This document shows positions 1 through 11,090 of a stretch of DNA of 64,000 nucleotides, piece by piece. This DNA is from Glebionis coronaria. Taxonomy: Eukaryota > Streptophyta > Magnoliopsida > Asterales > Asteraceae. The first letter of the stretch is position 1; each line of letters begins with the position of its first letter. The notes under the pieces were generated by a model. It did not search any database. It saw only the letters and a list, made by a program, of their open reading frames with translations, and was not told the origin of the DNA. The position numbers and the translations under genes were made by a program. The DNA lies in assembly GCA_025667525.1 (NCBI GenBank), contig CM046881.1, positions 495,091,627 to 495,155,626 on the forward strand. The letters are read 5' to 3'.

Positions 1-1142
1 TACTCATTTCAAAACTTCCATTTAGAGTCCCCGATATTCGATCCAAATATCGACAACAACTATATGTAGTGTTGATACTCGTCTCCCGGTACACGATCAT
101 TCAAAACATCATAACTTCGCGCTCGTTTGGAGCTAGAAGCTCTAACTTATATCAAATAGAAGCTAATAAAACTATATACAACCCTAGGCTATAAGTTAAT
201 CCATCTTCAAAACATAAAAAGTCAGATTTTACAGTTTACTTACTGTTATAAAATGGCTACCAAAATCTTGTACAAAATCAACTTTTTGACCAAAACCAAC
301 CATAGAAATGATCATTTATATACTCTAATATCATCATACATCAACCATAACATCAAAATCATAATCAAAATAAAAATCTTTAGATCAAAATGAAGTTTTT
401 AACAAGATTTCTAGCAAGAACCACCATGGATCATGCTAAAAACACCATGCATGATCATGGCTTCTACCTACCAACATCAAGAAAATAAAAAGTGCTTGAA
501 TGTGTAAAATATTTATACCAATGTGATCCTTGATCAAAAATAGGGATGGGTCTATGCTTGGTTTAGCTTGAATCAACCTCAAACTCAAGTAAAAATTGAA
601 AATGTATGTATTTGGGGTGTGGTGTGGTGTTTCGGCAGTAAGAGAGAGAAAGAGAGGAGTGGGTGAATTTTTGGAAGTGAAAAATGAAATTTGTGTGTTT
701 GTTTTGGGTTTTTATATAGTGGGGTAGGGACCATAGTTGCAATTTAGCTATAGTTGTGGCTAAAAATGTAAATAGTTAGCTAAAAAGCGGGAAATAATTA
801 TTAGTCAATTTTGAAAATATTTACGGGGCTCGGGTCTCGTAAAAATACTTAAAAGTTTAAACGCACACGAAAAATAATAATATAACGACTCGATACGTAA
901 TTAAAACGATATCGTCGAAAATATTAAATATCGAAACGATCGATAATAAAATATAAAATATTGGGCATCCGTCGGTATCGCGATCACTAGTAGTCCTCGT
1001 TGCTCGTCAAAATATTAAAATAAATTACTTAATATCGGTTTCAACTTAAATCGTTAAACATAATAATATTTAATGTTATAAATACTTCAAAAATATTTGA
1101 AAAGTAAGAATTAAGTAATAACCTTATTTTGTGGGTTTTACA
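1..1142 (-). repeat. Element A 3' LTR, partial
   Basis: Bases 1-1142 match 6857-7997 almost base for base, with a handful of substitutions, which defines the LTR pair. On the minus strand the LTR begins TGTAAAACCC at 1142. The rest lies beyond the window start. The only ORF here, about 80 codons on the plus strand, is not conserved as coding and is treated as chance. Confidence 0.95.
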
Positions 1143-1170
1143 TCCTCACCACCTTAGGAGAGCACCGTCC
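1143..1170 (-). other. Polypurine tract of element A
   Basis: Immediately upstream of the 3' LTR the minus strand reads CTAAGGTGGTGAGGA and then TGTAAAACC. This is where plus-strand DNA priming is expected. Element F has the equivalent purine run directly before its 3' LTR. Confidence 0.75.
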
Positions 1171-1176
1171 CGGGGC

Positions 1177-1986
1177 TTACTTCTCCTTAGGTCCGTCTAC
1201 GAATAAATGCGGATACTTGTTCTTGAAGTAGTCCTCTCGCTCCCAAGTGTATTCGGGTCCACGTCGGGAATTCCATCGCACTTTCACTATCGGGATCCGA
1301 CTTTGCTTAAGCCGTTTTACCTCTCGATCCATAATCTCCACCGATTCCTCAATAAAATGTAGCTTGTCGTCCAGTTGAATCTCCTCAAGTGGAATTATCA
1401 AATTCTCGTCCGCCAAACACCTCTTAAGATTAGAAACGTGAAAAGTATTGTGAATAGCACTTAACTTCTCTGGCAATTCCAACTTATATGCCACAGGACC
1501 AACTTGATCAATAATCTTAAATGGACCAATATAGCGTGGACTAAGCTTTCCTCGCTTGCCAAATCGAATTACTCCTTTCCAAGGTGATACTTTCAACATA
1601 ACCATATCGCCAATATCAAACTCCAATGGTTTTCTCCTCTTATCCACATAGCTCTTCTGTCTACTACGAGCTGTCAATAAACGATTCTTGATTTGCACGA
1701 TCTTCTCAGTTGTTTCTCTAATCAATTCAGGACCCGTCAACTGACTTTCTCCAACTTCACACCAACCAACTGGTGATCTACACTTTCGCCCGTAAAGTGC
1801 TTCAAAAGGCGCATCCTTGATACTTGCATGATAACTGTTATTGTATGAGATCTCCACCAAAGGTAAGTGTCGATCCCAACTACCTCCAAAGTCTATTACA
1901 CACGCTCGTAACATATCCTCCAAGGTCTGAATAGTCCTTTCACTTTGTCCGTCCGTTTCCGGATGATACGCAGTGCTCATGTCCAA
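1177..1986 (-). pseudogene. Element A integrase C-terminal half plus chromodomain (fragment)
   Basis: This frame starts at the integrase segment with the final catalytic Glu ([12 protein letters not shown]). It runs through the integrase C-terminal domain (LSPRYIGPF, then the FHVSNLK motif) and ends in a chromodomain-like tail ([11 protein letters not shown], then PEYTWERED and YPHLF). The chromodomain is thought to direct insertion to modified chromatin. The Met here is internal: the frame continues upstream across a TAG codon at 1984-1986 where element F has Glu. It is a piece of a broken pol gene, not a separate gene. Confidence 0.92.
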
Positions 1987-2181
1987 CTAAGTCCCCAAAG
2001 CTCGCTGAAGCGATTTCCAAAACTTAGATGTGAACCGACTATCTCGATTAGAAATAATTGACAAAGGAACTCCATGTCTACAAACAACTTCCTTCAAATA
2101 CAATCGAGTAAGTTTGTCTAAGTCATCAGTTTTCTTTATCGGCAAGAAATGAGACGACTTAGTCAACCGATCAACAATCAC
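1987..2181 (-). pseudogene. Element A integrase core fragment
   Basis: About 64 codons of the integrase catalytic core ([12 protein letters not shown], then [13 protein letters not shown]). It is in frame with the downstream integrase piece but separated from it by a TAG stop. The second catalytic Asp position reads ISNRDSRF, where F has ISDRDSRF, so that Asp has become Asn. Its upstream edge is a deletion breakpoint that joins RNase H to mid-integrase near 2205. Confidence 0.9.
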
Positions 2182-2205
2182 CCAAATCGTATTTGAATGT
2201 CGTAA

Positions 2206-2853
2206 TCAAAGTCTAAGAGTAAAGACCACAGCTCCTAATTCCAAATCATGTGTAGTATAATTCTCCTCATGCTTCCTCAATTGACGAGATGCATACGCGA
2301 TCACTTTCTCCCTCTGCATCAACACAGCACCAAAACCCTTACGTGATGCGTCACAATATACCACAAAGTCTTCAGCTCCGTCGGGCAAAGCCAAAATTGG
2401 TGCAGAACACAGCTTCCGCTTCAAAGTTTGGAATGCTTCTTCTTCTTTTGAACCCCACTCATACTTCTTGTTTTTCTCTGTAAGTTTAGTAAGAGGTTTA
2501 GAAATTAAAGAGAACCCTTCTATAAATCGCCGGTAGTACCCAGCTAATCCCAGGAATTGTCTAACTTCAGTCGGGGTTGTAGGCCTAGCCCAATCTCTAA
2601 TAGCTTCAATTTTGGAAGGATCAACATGAACACCGCTACTATCGATCACGTGCCCAAGGAATTGGATTGAATCCAACCAAAAATCACACTTCGAGAATTT
2701 TGCATACAACTTCTCCTTCTTCAACAACTCCAAAAGAATCCTCAGATGACCTTCATGCTCCTCCCGACTTTTGGAATAAATCAGGATATCGTCGATAAAT
2801 ACAATCACAAACTTGTCGAGGTATGGTTTACACACACGATTCATTAAGTCCAT
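2206..2853 (-). pseudogene. Element A reverse transcriptase palm to early RNase H (fragment)
   Basis: Contains the RT active-site motif [11 protein letters not shown], the connection region ([17 protein letters not shown]) and the start of RNase H ([11 protein letters not shown], then [10 protein letters not shown]). The frame then runs into a deletion. Relative to F, the rest of RNase H, the HHCC zinc finger and the start of the integrase core are missing, roughly 0.7 kb. Upstream it is out of frame with the gag-RT ORF by one extra base near 2887. Without these parts the element cannot supply its own RT and integrase. Confidence 0.92.
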
Positions 2854-2869
2854 GAATACCGCAGGTGTA

Positions 2870-5038
2870 TTAGTTAACCCAAACGGCCATCACTTGAAAT
2901 TCAAAGTGTCCATAACGCGTCCGAAAAGCTGTAATAGGTATGTCCTCCTCTTTAACACGAAGTTGATGATAACCCGACCTCAAGTCGATCTTTGAGTACA
3001 CACACGAACCTTGAAGTTGATCGAACAAATCATCGATCCTAGGAAGTGGATAACGATTTTTAATAGTTAACTTGTTCAACTCTCGGTAGTCTATGCACAT
3101 TCTGAACGATCGGTCCTTCTTCTTCACGAACAACACTAGAGCTCCCCAAGGTGACGAACTTGGTCTAATGAACCCCTTCTCCATTAACTCCTTCAACTGA
3201 TCTGCCAACTCCTTCATCTCAGACGGTGCCAAACGATAAGGTGTACGTGCCACCGGTGCAGCTCCTGGCACTAGATCAATCTTAAATTCGACTTCTCGCT
3301 GAGGCGGAAGCCCTGTCAAGTCATCGGGAAATACTTCAGGAAAATCACGAATAACCGGAACATCTTCCACAGGCCTTACCGGTAGTTCTTTCTCCACTAC
3401 TTGAGCCAAGAACAGGTGACAACCTCTTTCTACATATTTCCTCGCCTTGATACAAGATATCACTGTCAGACGAGATCTACCGACATCACCTTTAACTACT
3501 AACACCTTGCCCTTCACCGGTATGTGAACAACTTTCTCCCCACATACAATCACCGCATCATGTGCAACCAACCAATCCATACCAACAATCACATCAAACG
3601 AACCCAACTCTATCAACATCAAATCAATTTCAAACAAATTATTTGCTAATTTCAAAGGACACTTCTTAAATATAGTGGTAGTACTAACTAATTGTCCATC
3701 AGCTAACTCGACCTCATAACTAGTATTTAGGCTTGTTGGCTTAATATCAATTAAGCGACTAAAGGAATTGCTTATAAAGCTCCTATCAGATCCTGAGTCA
3801 AACAACACACTAGCATAACGATGGCTGAGTAAGAATGTACCCGACACCACATTTGGACCTTGTGCCTGATCAGCATCCTTAACAACATAAACTGCCCCAG
3901 CAGCTTCACCTGCTTTCTTGTTCACCAACTTTGGACATCTAGGGCGATAATGATCACGTTCTCCACATTCAAAACAAGTCTTGATCGGAATAGCATTCGC
4001 TCCAGTGGCAGGGGTCCTTGTCTTACACTTCTCCACAACATGCCCAACCATTCCACAATTAGTGCACCTTGGTGGACAATTACCAAAGTGACAAACACCA
4101 CAGCTCTTACATTTCTGGGCTAGTCCCCCATGGTCAGCATTATTATCCTTGTTAGTTGCAGCTCTAGCCCCATCATTTCTCTTCTGATTGTACTGCCTAT
4201 GGTGGTTACTACTTTGATTACCACTCTGCGAATTCTCCCATTTCCTTTTACTACCCTCAGCAGCTCTCTTAGCCCTATCTTGAACTTTCTGCCCCATGAG
4301 TGTATGTGTCATTCTTACAGTTTCAACAAAGTTCTTGGGTCGAGATGAAGTTGTCTCACCTTTAATGTACCCAGGCAGCCCTTTGATGTATTGATCCATC
4401 TTTTTCTTCTCAGTAACAAAAGCATCTGGACACAACAAAACCAACGCATTGAATCGGCTAGTGTATGCAGCAATGATATTATCTTTCAGCTTCAGGTGCC
4501 TTAACTCATCCTCCAAAGCAGATAACTCTTCTTTTGGACAGAACTCTTCTTTCAACAACCTTTTAATTTCATCCCAAGGTTTCCTGTTGGCAGCTTCTAA
4601 ACCAACTGTAGCAACTTGAGTCTTCCACCAGCTTAAAGCTCGATCCTTTAAAGTAGCAACTGCGAACTTAACCTTGTTCCTTTCTGAGCAATCACTAATC
4701 TCAAATGTTGTTTCTGTTTTCTCAATCCACCTGAATAATTCTAGTGCCCCACCAGTTCCTTGAAATGTAGTAGGTCCACACTTCATGTATCCAGCAAAAG
4801 TACATTCTTTAACCGCAGCAGCAGCCGGAGCAACCTCATCTGCAGGATTCTCGGCTACACCTGCTCCTCCAACAGCTTCTGGTCCAGCAGGTTCACCTTC
4901 ACCTTCAGTACCCGTACCTCCAGAGCCACCTGCTCCTTCAGTGTTAACACGTGCAGCTCTATCCGTAGCTAATGCTTTCGCAACCTCTTCAGCAACTAGC
5001 CTTGCAATGGCATCATTTGTCATTCTCCTAGGTGTCAT
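2870..5038 (-). pseudogene. Element A gag-protease-RT N-terminal polyprotein (frameshifted)
   Basis: A 722-aa frame starting at the ATG of [12 protein letters not shown]. In order: retrotransposon gag domain (about residues 80-250, with [35 protein letters not shown]), zinc-knuckle Cys/His motifs ([14 protein letters not shown] and [14 protein letters not shown]), aspartic protease ([12 protein letters not shown]) and the N-terminal half of RT ([25 protein letters not shown], catalytic [10 protein letters not shown]). The frame then fails after FEFQVM. One extra G in the run near 2887 shifts it to a stop, and the RT continues in another frame. Gag itself looks intact. Confidence 0.94.
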
Positions 5039-5718
5039 GATTCTGTCACATCACAAAGAGAAGATAAAATGAATGAGTTAATTGTAATCATGGTATAGTC
5101 ATATCATGTATAAAATGAATCATCAAATGCATACACATTATCAATACAAGGATTCACAATCATTATAAGGATCAAAGGAAACTATTATCATCGATCAACA
5201 AGGAATGATCTCAAAGACAAATAGAGTACAATGACACAAAATAATAGACACTAGGCACGTGGGGATCCACATGGCTTAATTGACTGTGACTCGCTTGCAT
5301 CAGTGGAACCTGCTTCCTCCTCATCGAAGACGTAATTTGACGTTGGTAAGTTCACAAAATAGGTATAAGGTCATAACAAAATAAAATAGAATAATTTCCA
5401 AAAATTTTAAATAAATATATAAAATCCTTTAAATAAATACAGGAAATTTTCAGAAATTTATCCAAATAAATGATAACTTTTATCGAAAAGTTTAGCGATA
5501 TCAATATATCGATCAAGGTTTATAGTATTTATTTATAAATACTTAGCAATAAGGCATACATAATAATGTATACTAAAGTTGTAATCCCAGAAGTAGCTTG
5601 AACCTGAAGTCACGCGAAATCATGTGCACCGACTCTTTGAAAAATAAACCCGACAGTTATAGTTTAGGTTTTTAGAAAAAGACCTAGTTCTCTATAAATC
5701 ATGGCTCTAATACCAATC
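5039..5718 (-). other. Element A leader with primer binding site
   Basis: About 680 bases between gag and the 5' LTR with no ORF of note. At 5703-5715 the minus strand reads TGGTATTAGAGCC, the complement of the initiator-Met tRNA 3' end with one mismatch, which is the usual PBS of this clade. Just before the gag ATG the minus strand has a pyrimidine-rich stretch ending in GTGACAG, which resembles a splice acceptor. I did not find a convincing partner donor. Confidence 0.85.
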
Positions 5719-7997
5719 TTTAACACCCCCAAATTTACACGCAGCGGAATACATCTTTGGGTGCTAAACAATGATACAACAACACACAATTTATAAAGAA
5801 CGACTCGAAAAGAGACGTTTTAGATTTATCGTTCCTAAAACATTTGTCAGAGTAGCGTAGTCCCAAGATATCGTAACCAAAGTACAACCAAAACAAAAGA
5901 TTTAAATTGTTTTGAAAAAAACGAATGACAAACATTCAAAGAGTTTATATTACAAAAGTAGTGCACAACATTCATTCTCGTGGCTTCCAAGCTTCACCCT
6001 TCCTGATTACCTGAAATACATGTGAGATAATCATCAGCAAAAATGCCGAGTGAATCTATAGGTTTATATAATCATTTTGAACACAAGCAAAGATTATAAG
6101 TTTGTGGCATGCTGAATAAGCATCGAATAATACTTTGCATCAACAATGATAATTGTATATAGCATAAATTGCAATAAGCTCATGGAACCGAGCCCTTAGA
6201 CACTCCGTTAGGTCTAATAAGACAAGAGATTTATTAATTGTCGGTTACCTCTAGATTATTGGTACATTGCCGTATACCTGACTTCTCAATACAATATGTT
6301 CAAACAGTGTGGAGGTCGGGCCTAAGCTTCTATGACAAGTCCACAAAAACTGAACCGGGGCGGCTTCCCCCATAGATCTATTAATTGTACTAGCGGCTAG
6401 CCCATCATAAGCTAGTTAACGGTCTATAATTGAGGCTTTAACAAAGGCAATCACTTAATGCAATTTAAAGGCAACCACGGGTCCATTCATAGAGGGACAA
6501 GGATACCATAAAAATCTTGTGTTCTAAGTTTACAAAACATGTATTCCCCCTCGCGGGTTTTAAAATATTTGAATGAGCTCAAACGAGGCTATAGACTCAC
6601 CTTAGTACTTATAGTAGTTGAAGACGATCGCCGACGATAGTAGATGCCCGATAAACACGAAAACCGCAACCTAGCAAATAAGGTGCGTATATTAATAATA
6701 AACTCTAGAAATAAATCATACATAACAACGTCAAACTCAAACTCATAAAACCATAATACACTCGAGAGTAAACGATATAAATAACTTCATTATACTTTAC
6801 TACTCATTTACTTTACCATTTTATACTTTTTAACAAACACCTCATTATCAGTAGGTTACTCATTTCAAAACTTCCATTTAGAGTCCCCGAGATTCGATCC
6901 AAATATCGACAACAACTATATGTAGTGTTGATACTCGTCTCCCGGTACACGATCATTCAAAACATCATAACTTCGCGCTCGTTTGGAGCTAGAAGCTCTA
7001 CCTTATATCAAATCGAAGCTAATAAAATTATCTACAACCCTAGGCTATAAGTTAATCCATTTTCAAAACATAAAAAGTCGGATTTTACAGTTTACTTACT
7101 GTTATAAAATGGCTACCAAAATCTTGTACAAAATCAACTTTTTGACCAAAACCAACCATAGAAATGATCATTTATATACTCTAATATCATCATACATCAA
7201 CCATAACATCAAAATCATAATCAAATAAAAATCTTTAGATCAAAATGAAGTTTTTAACAAGATTTCTAGCAAGAACCACCATGGATCATGCTAAAAACAC
7301 CATGCATGATCATGGCTTCTACCTACCAACATCAAGAAAATAAAAAGTACTTGCATGTGTAAAATTTTTATACCAATGTGATCCTTGATCAAAAATAGGG
7401 ATGGGTCTATGCTTGGTTTAGCTTAAATCAACCTCAAACTCAAGTAAAAATTGAAAATGTATGTATTTGGGGTGTGGTGCGGTGTTTCGACAATAAGAGA
7501 GAGAAAGAGAGGAGTGGGTAATTTTTTGGAAGTGAAAAATGAAATGTGTGTGTTTGTTTTGGGTTTTTATATAGTGGGGTATGGACCATAGTTGCAATTT
7601 AGCAATAGTTGTGGCTAAAAATGTAAATAGTTAGATAAAAAGCGGGAAATAATTATTAGTCAATTTTGAAAATATTTACGGGGCTCGGGTCTCGTAAAAA
7701 TACTTAAAAGTTAAAACGCACACGAAAAATAATAATATAACGACTCGATACGTAATTAAAACGATATCGTCGAAAATATTAAACATCGAAACGATCGATA
7801 ATAAAATATAAAATATTGGGCATCCGTCGGTATCACGATCACTAGTAGTCCTCGTTGCACGTCAAAATATTAAAATAAATTATTTAATATCGGTTTCAAC
7901 TTAAACCGTTAAACATAATAATATTTAATGTTATAAATACTTCAAAAATATTTGAAAAGTAAGAATTAAGTAATGACCTTATTTTGTGGGTTTTACA
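5719..7997 (-). repeat. Element A 5' LTR
   Basis: About 2279 bp. On the minus strand it starts TGTAAAACCC at 7997 and ends GTGTTAAA just before the PBS. The inner edge is uncertain by a few bases and was placed by analogy with element F, whose edge is fixed by its TSD. The 6857-7997 part matches the partial 3' LTR. A TATA box (TATATAAA) lies at 7566-7573. Confidence 0.9.
7561..7577 (-). promoter_or_regulatory. TATA box of element A 5' LTR
   Basis: The minus strand reads CCACTATATAAAAACCC, about 430 bases into the LTR. It is followed by a CA-rich and CT-rich stretch typical of a transcript start. The same sequence is at about 704-720 in the other LTR. Confidence 0.65.
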
Positions 7998-8342
7998 ATA
8001 TCCACCACGGAAGCCGAGTATGTGAGTGCCGGAAAAGCATGCCAACAAACTCTATGGATGAAGCAAGCGCTTGTTGATTACGGGATTTGTCTTGATGATG
8101 TTCCCATCATATGCGACAATAAAGGTGCTATAGACCTTAGCAAGAATCCTGTGCAACATTCGCGAACCAAGCACATAGAAATTCGTCACCATTTTCTTGG
8201 GGATAATGTTCAAAAGGGGAACATTTCAATTGAGAAGGTAACCTCCGAGGATAACTTAGCCGACATCTTCACTAAGACACTTAAGAGGGAACCTTTTAAT
8301 TACTTGCGTCTAGGTCTAGGATTAATAGAACATATTCCTTAA
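7998..8342 (+). pseudogene. Element B copia RNase H C-terminus (interrupted by element A)
   Basis: About 114 codons beginning at ISTTEAEYVSA, the conserved copia RNase H motif, with WMKQALVDYG, CDNKGAIDLSKNPVQHSRTK, HIEIRHHF and LADIFTKTL in the expected order, ending at a TAA after IEHIP. RNase H would degrade the RNA strand during reverse transcription. The frame is open from the very first base after element A's LTR, so the insertion split this codon run. The apparent ATG-started frame at 7986 only borrows LTR bases. Confidence 0.93.
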
Positions 8343-8809
8343 TTGCTTTCCCTTTATTGAGTCTCTTATTCTCTTTTGAGTCTTTTATCATTTTGAGTCA
8401 TTGAGTCTCCTAAACTCTTCTTGAAAATCTTCTCTTCTCCTTTTCAAAATCCTCAAAAATGGTTAAGAAATGTTTTGACATTGTTAATTCAATCTAAAAA
8501 CGTTTTTCATAGATTCTTGCTATTAATCTCGAGCTTACATAATTCATATGTACGATTCTCTCAAACATAGCAAGAACAAGATAGAATCATGGAGGATCAT
8601 TGTGTCATGACTTAAGGTCTTGTCTTACACACTACCTACATCGATTTTTAAAATCCATGTATTTTGGTCAATCCCTATTTGGTGAGTTAGTATGTGTTCT
8701 CTTTGTCTATCTTTGCTTTTAAGCATATCCCTATGATAAGTTAGACTAGAAAAATAAGATTTGCTGAAAAATCTTCCTTCACCACCAAAACTCAGCCACT
8801 GTAGGCGGT

Positions 8810-8876
8810 TCCATATATGAACCGCGGTCCCTTATCAATAAGGAACCGCCGGAAGCAATAAGGAACCGCGTACAGT
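8810..8876. repeat. GC-rich palindrome cluster GCGGTTC/GAACCGC in element B
   Basis: Two adjacent inverted repeats. One has arms GCGGTTC and GAACCGC around CATATAT. The other has arms GCGGTCCCTTAT and ATAAGGAACCGC around CA (one mismatch). A further ATAAGGAACCGCG half-site follows. The same motif family recurs in this element's LTR upstream of the TATA box. Confidence 0.85.
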
Positions 8877-9022
8877 GCTTCCTCTTTTTCGGGTATTTCT
8901 AAAATTCCAAATTTGTTCCAACATTTTTAAGAATCTTTGTTTCAACCCTTTGACCACCCCAAAAATACCTTGAGGCTTCCCTATTTAAACCATAAGCATT
9001 TTGCCATACTTCACATCCCAAA

Positions 9023-9461
9023 ATGTCTTACTCTCCTAATGAAAGCCTTGATTCTCCTCCATTTTCCCCAATTACTTTCAATCCCAACTCACCCAAGAAC
9101 ACTTTCAATCCAAATTCACCCAAGAACACTCTTAATCACATTTCTCCTACCAAGAATGTTGATTGTGGAACATCTTTTCTTCCACCACCACCCTTTAGTG
9201 TTCTTCCTCCTTCTCATGATAATGTCATGCACCATGGGACATGTTGTCATTGTTGTCAATATCACATCTTGCTTGGCACACATCTATGAGGAGTTGAGCT
9301 ACATCAAGAGTCTCTTAATCAAGCCTCCTCTTCACTTTGATTATGAGATCTCCACCAAGCCATCACCACCACATTCCGCCACTACCTTGTCTTTTTATAT
9401 GAGCATTGATTGCTTATCCACAAGACACCTTATTCAAACAAATCTTAGAATTCTAGATTAA
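9023..9461 (+). pseudogene. Possible small accessory ORF of element B, frame-disrupted
   Basis: An ATG at 9023 opens an 88-codon frame rich in Ser, Pro and Asn with a tandem FNPNSPKNT repeat and a His/Cys cluster (CCHCCQYH), ending at 9289. The neighbouring frame then stays open to 9461 with a plausible continuation (IYEELSYIKSLL). One frameshift could therefore have split a protein of about 140 aa. I recognise no family. Its position between pol and LTR is where copia accessory or env-like ORFs sit. It may be chance. Confidence 0.3.
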
Positions 9462-10257
9462 CTAGGATTAGATTTATGATTTTGGCTTGTCTTCTCTTTC
9501 ATACATCTTTTGTATGACTCTTTTTATTTTATATGACTTCACTTGGATCTTAGTCTTTGTGTTTTCTTCTCTTTTTTATTTTATTTTTGTGTGTGACCTA
9601 TAGCTATCTCTTGTTGGTTGTTTCTTTTATTAAACTAACCCTTCTATGTAGCTTTTCACCATATCTCGATTCCTCGGTACCCCAAGCAAGGGGGAGTAAG
9701 CACCAAGGGGGAGTCTTTGCAAAGTCCGTCTCTTCAACACCGACTTGTGCAACCTTTTTGCTTCGACAAAGGGGGAGAAATGAATGAACTTGTCTTCGAA
9801 AATATTGTTTTTTATGTGATTGAGTTTATGTATTGTCGGAATCAAAAAGGGGGAGATTGTTAATGCAATAATGCCTAAAAACGTTACTTGCATTTTTCGG
9901 TCTCGCTTAGTTTTGATTACGACAATATGTAAAAACAAGCATTAACGAAAACAACGAAAAACGAATTCTTGACTTCAAGTATTTTTCATTTTACCCATTT
10001 TCACTTAAGGTATGAATAAACAAGTACTAACCTTAATCAAGTGATCAAGTGATTTAATCATTTCTTAAAACTCACTTTTTATTAAGTGTGACAAGTTTTT
10101 AATTAAACTTTATTTTTAAGAAAATGTTTTATTAAATTAAATATTTGAAAATTTGAAAATGGCATATTCCCTTTTGATTTGGAATATCCTTTCTGGATAT
10201 TTTTATAATCAGATAAGACCTCCACCACTAAAGGATAAAAAGGGAGCGGAGTCTAGT

Positions 10258-10335
10258 CTGGCGGTTCCCTAGCGCCTAGGCGGTTCCTTATCGATAAGGT
10301 ACCACCGGCTGAGATAAGGAACCGCGGGCAGATAT
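10258..10335. repeat. GCGGTTCCTTATC palindromes upstream of element B promoter
   Basis: Copies of GCGGTTCC face GATAAGGNACC, including an inverted repeat with arms GGTTCCTTATC and GATAAGGTACC (one mismatch) and a further GATAAGGAACCGCG half-site. It lies 20-100 bases upstream of the TATA box, where an enhancer would sit. Confidence 0.8.
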
Positions 10336-10353
10336 AGCCGTTGGCCCTTTGTC

Positions 10354-10364
10354 CTATAAATAGT
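10354..10364 (+). promoter_or_regulatory. TATA box of element B LTR
   Basis: CCTATAAATAG in the middle of the LTR, followed about 30 bases on by a CA-containing start-like region. Confidence 0.6.
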
Positions 10365-11090
10365 GGACCTTTCTTAGATTTTCAATCCACCACTTTTGCA
10401 CACAAATTTCCAGATTCAATCATACTTCTTAAATCACTCAAATCCTTGATCATTTGATTGATTACTACTTGTTTAGAAGTGAATCTATCTCATCCATCCT
10501 TCCTCTTCAAGTGCAAAGAGAAGAACACTATCATTGTGAAGTGTTGAGTCCACCACCAAAGATCCTTTGAAGATCAAATTTTATACATTTGTTGTTGTGT
10601 AATAGTTGCGAAGATCCAAGTAGTTGTGTCTATTTGGAAGTTGTGTATGTACTAAGTATAGTTGTGTAGATTGGTCCTAGCTACGATTAGGGCTCAACTT
10701 TTAGCTTAGAGTCGGGAATTGTTTAAGCGACGTGTACGGTTTTCTCCACCATAAGGAGCTTGTTGTGTAGTGAACTCTCGAGTAAGGAGTACTCGAGGAG
10801 TGGATTAGGAACGAGGAGTGAGCTTCGTTGCCGAACCACTATAAATCCTTGGTGTTTGGTTTGATATTTCTTTACCCTTAACTCATTACATTCTTTATTC
10901 TTTGTGCATATATATTAGTTAGTATTAGTTTAAATTATACTATCATTGTTCATATTATGCATAAGAAGATTTCACTTATTTCCTTAAGTCTAAGTTTTTG
11001 AGAAAAAGGAATTTTTGAAAACCATCATTTAACAAGTAAATATAAGAAACTATTCAACCCCCCCCCCCCCCCCCCCTTCTAGTTTCTACA

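Larger units (their letters stand above)
1..7997 (-). mobile_element. Element A: Ty3/gypsy chromovirus (Tekay-like), nested in element B
   Basis: A minus-strand LTR retrotransposon with order 5' LTR (5719-7997), PBS, gag-protease-RT-RNase H-integrase-chromodomain, PPT, 3' LTR (1142 down past the window start). The clade follows from the chromodomain at the end of integrase and from close similarity of the polyprotein to element F. It lies between the first base shown and the RNase H codons of a copia element, so it inserted into B. The expected 5-bp TSD would be ATATC (7998-8002), but the other copy is outside the window. The coding region is dead: a one-base frameshift, a roughly 0.7-kb deletion and an in-frame stop. 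Confidence 0.93.
8343..9857 (+). other. Element B 3' region between pol and LTR
   Basis: A 1.5-kb stretch after the pol stop. It holds a cluster of GC-rich palindromes at 8810-8876, a possible small ORF at 9023-9289, and four purine tracts of the gggggag type (about 9690, 9710, 9770 and 9849). The last of these is the PPT directly before the LTR. Otherwise it is AT-rich with no recognisable domain. Confidence 0.75.
7998..11090 (+). mobile_element. Element B: Ty1/copia retrotransposon, 3' end only (SIRE-like layout)
   Basis: Begins in mid RNase H directly at the edge of element A, then a 1.5-kb 3' non-coding or accessory region, a polypurine tract and a 1233-bp LTR. The 5' part lies left of element A, outside the window. 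Repeated gggggag tracts before the LTR and an LTR ending after a long C run are features I associate with the SIRE/Maximus group. This assignment rests on layout, not on an RT tree. Confidence 0.85.
9858..11090 (+). repeat. Element B 3' LTR
   Basis: 1233 bp from TGTTAATGC, right after the purine tract aaaaagggggagat, to TTTCTACA at 11090. A run of 19 C residues lies at 11058-11076, close to the end. A TATA box is at 10356-10363, with GC-rich palindromes just upstream. No second LTR is visible, so the edges rest on the PPT, the TG...CA ends and the poly-C landmark. Confidence 0.8.
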
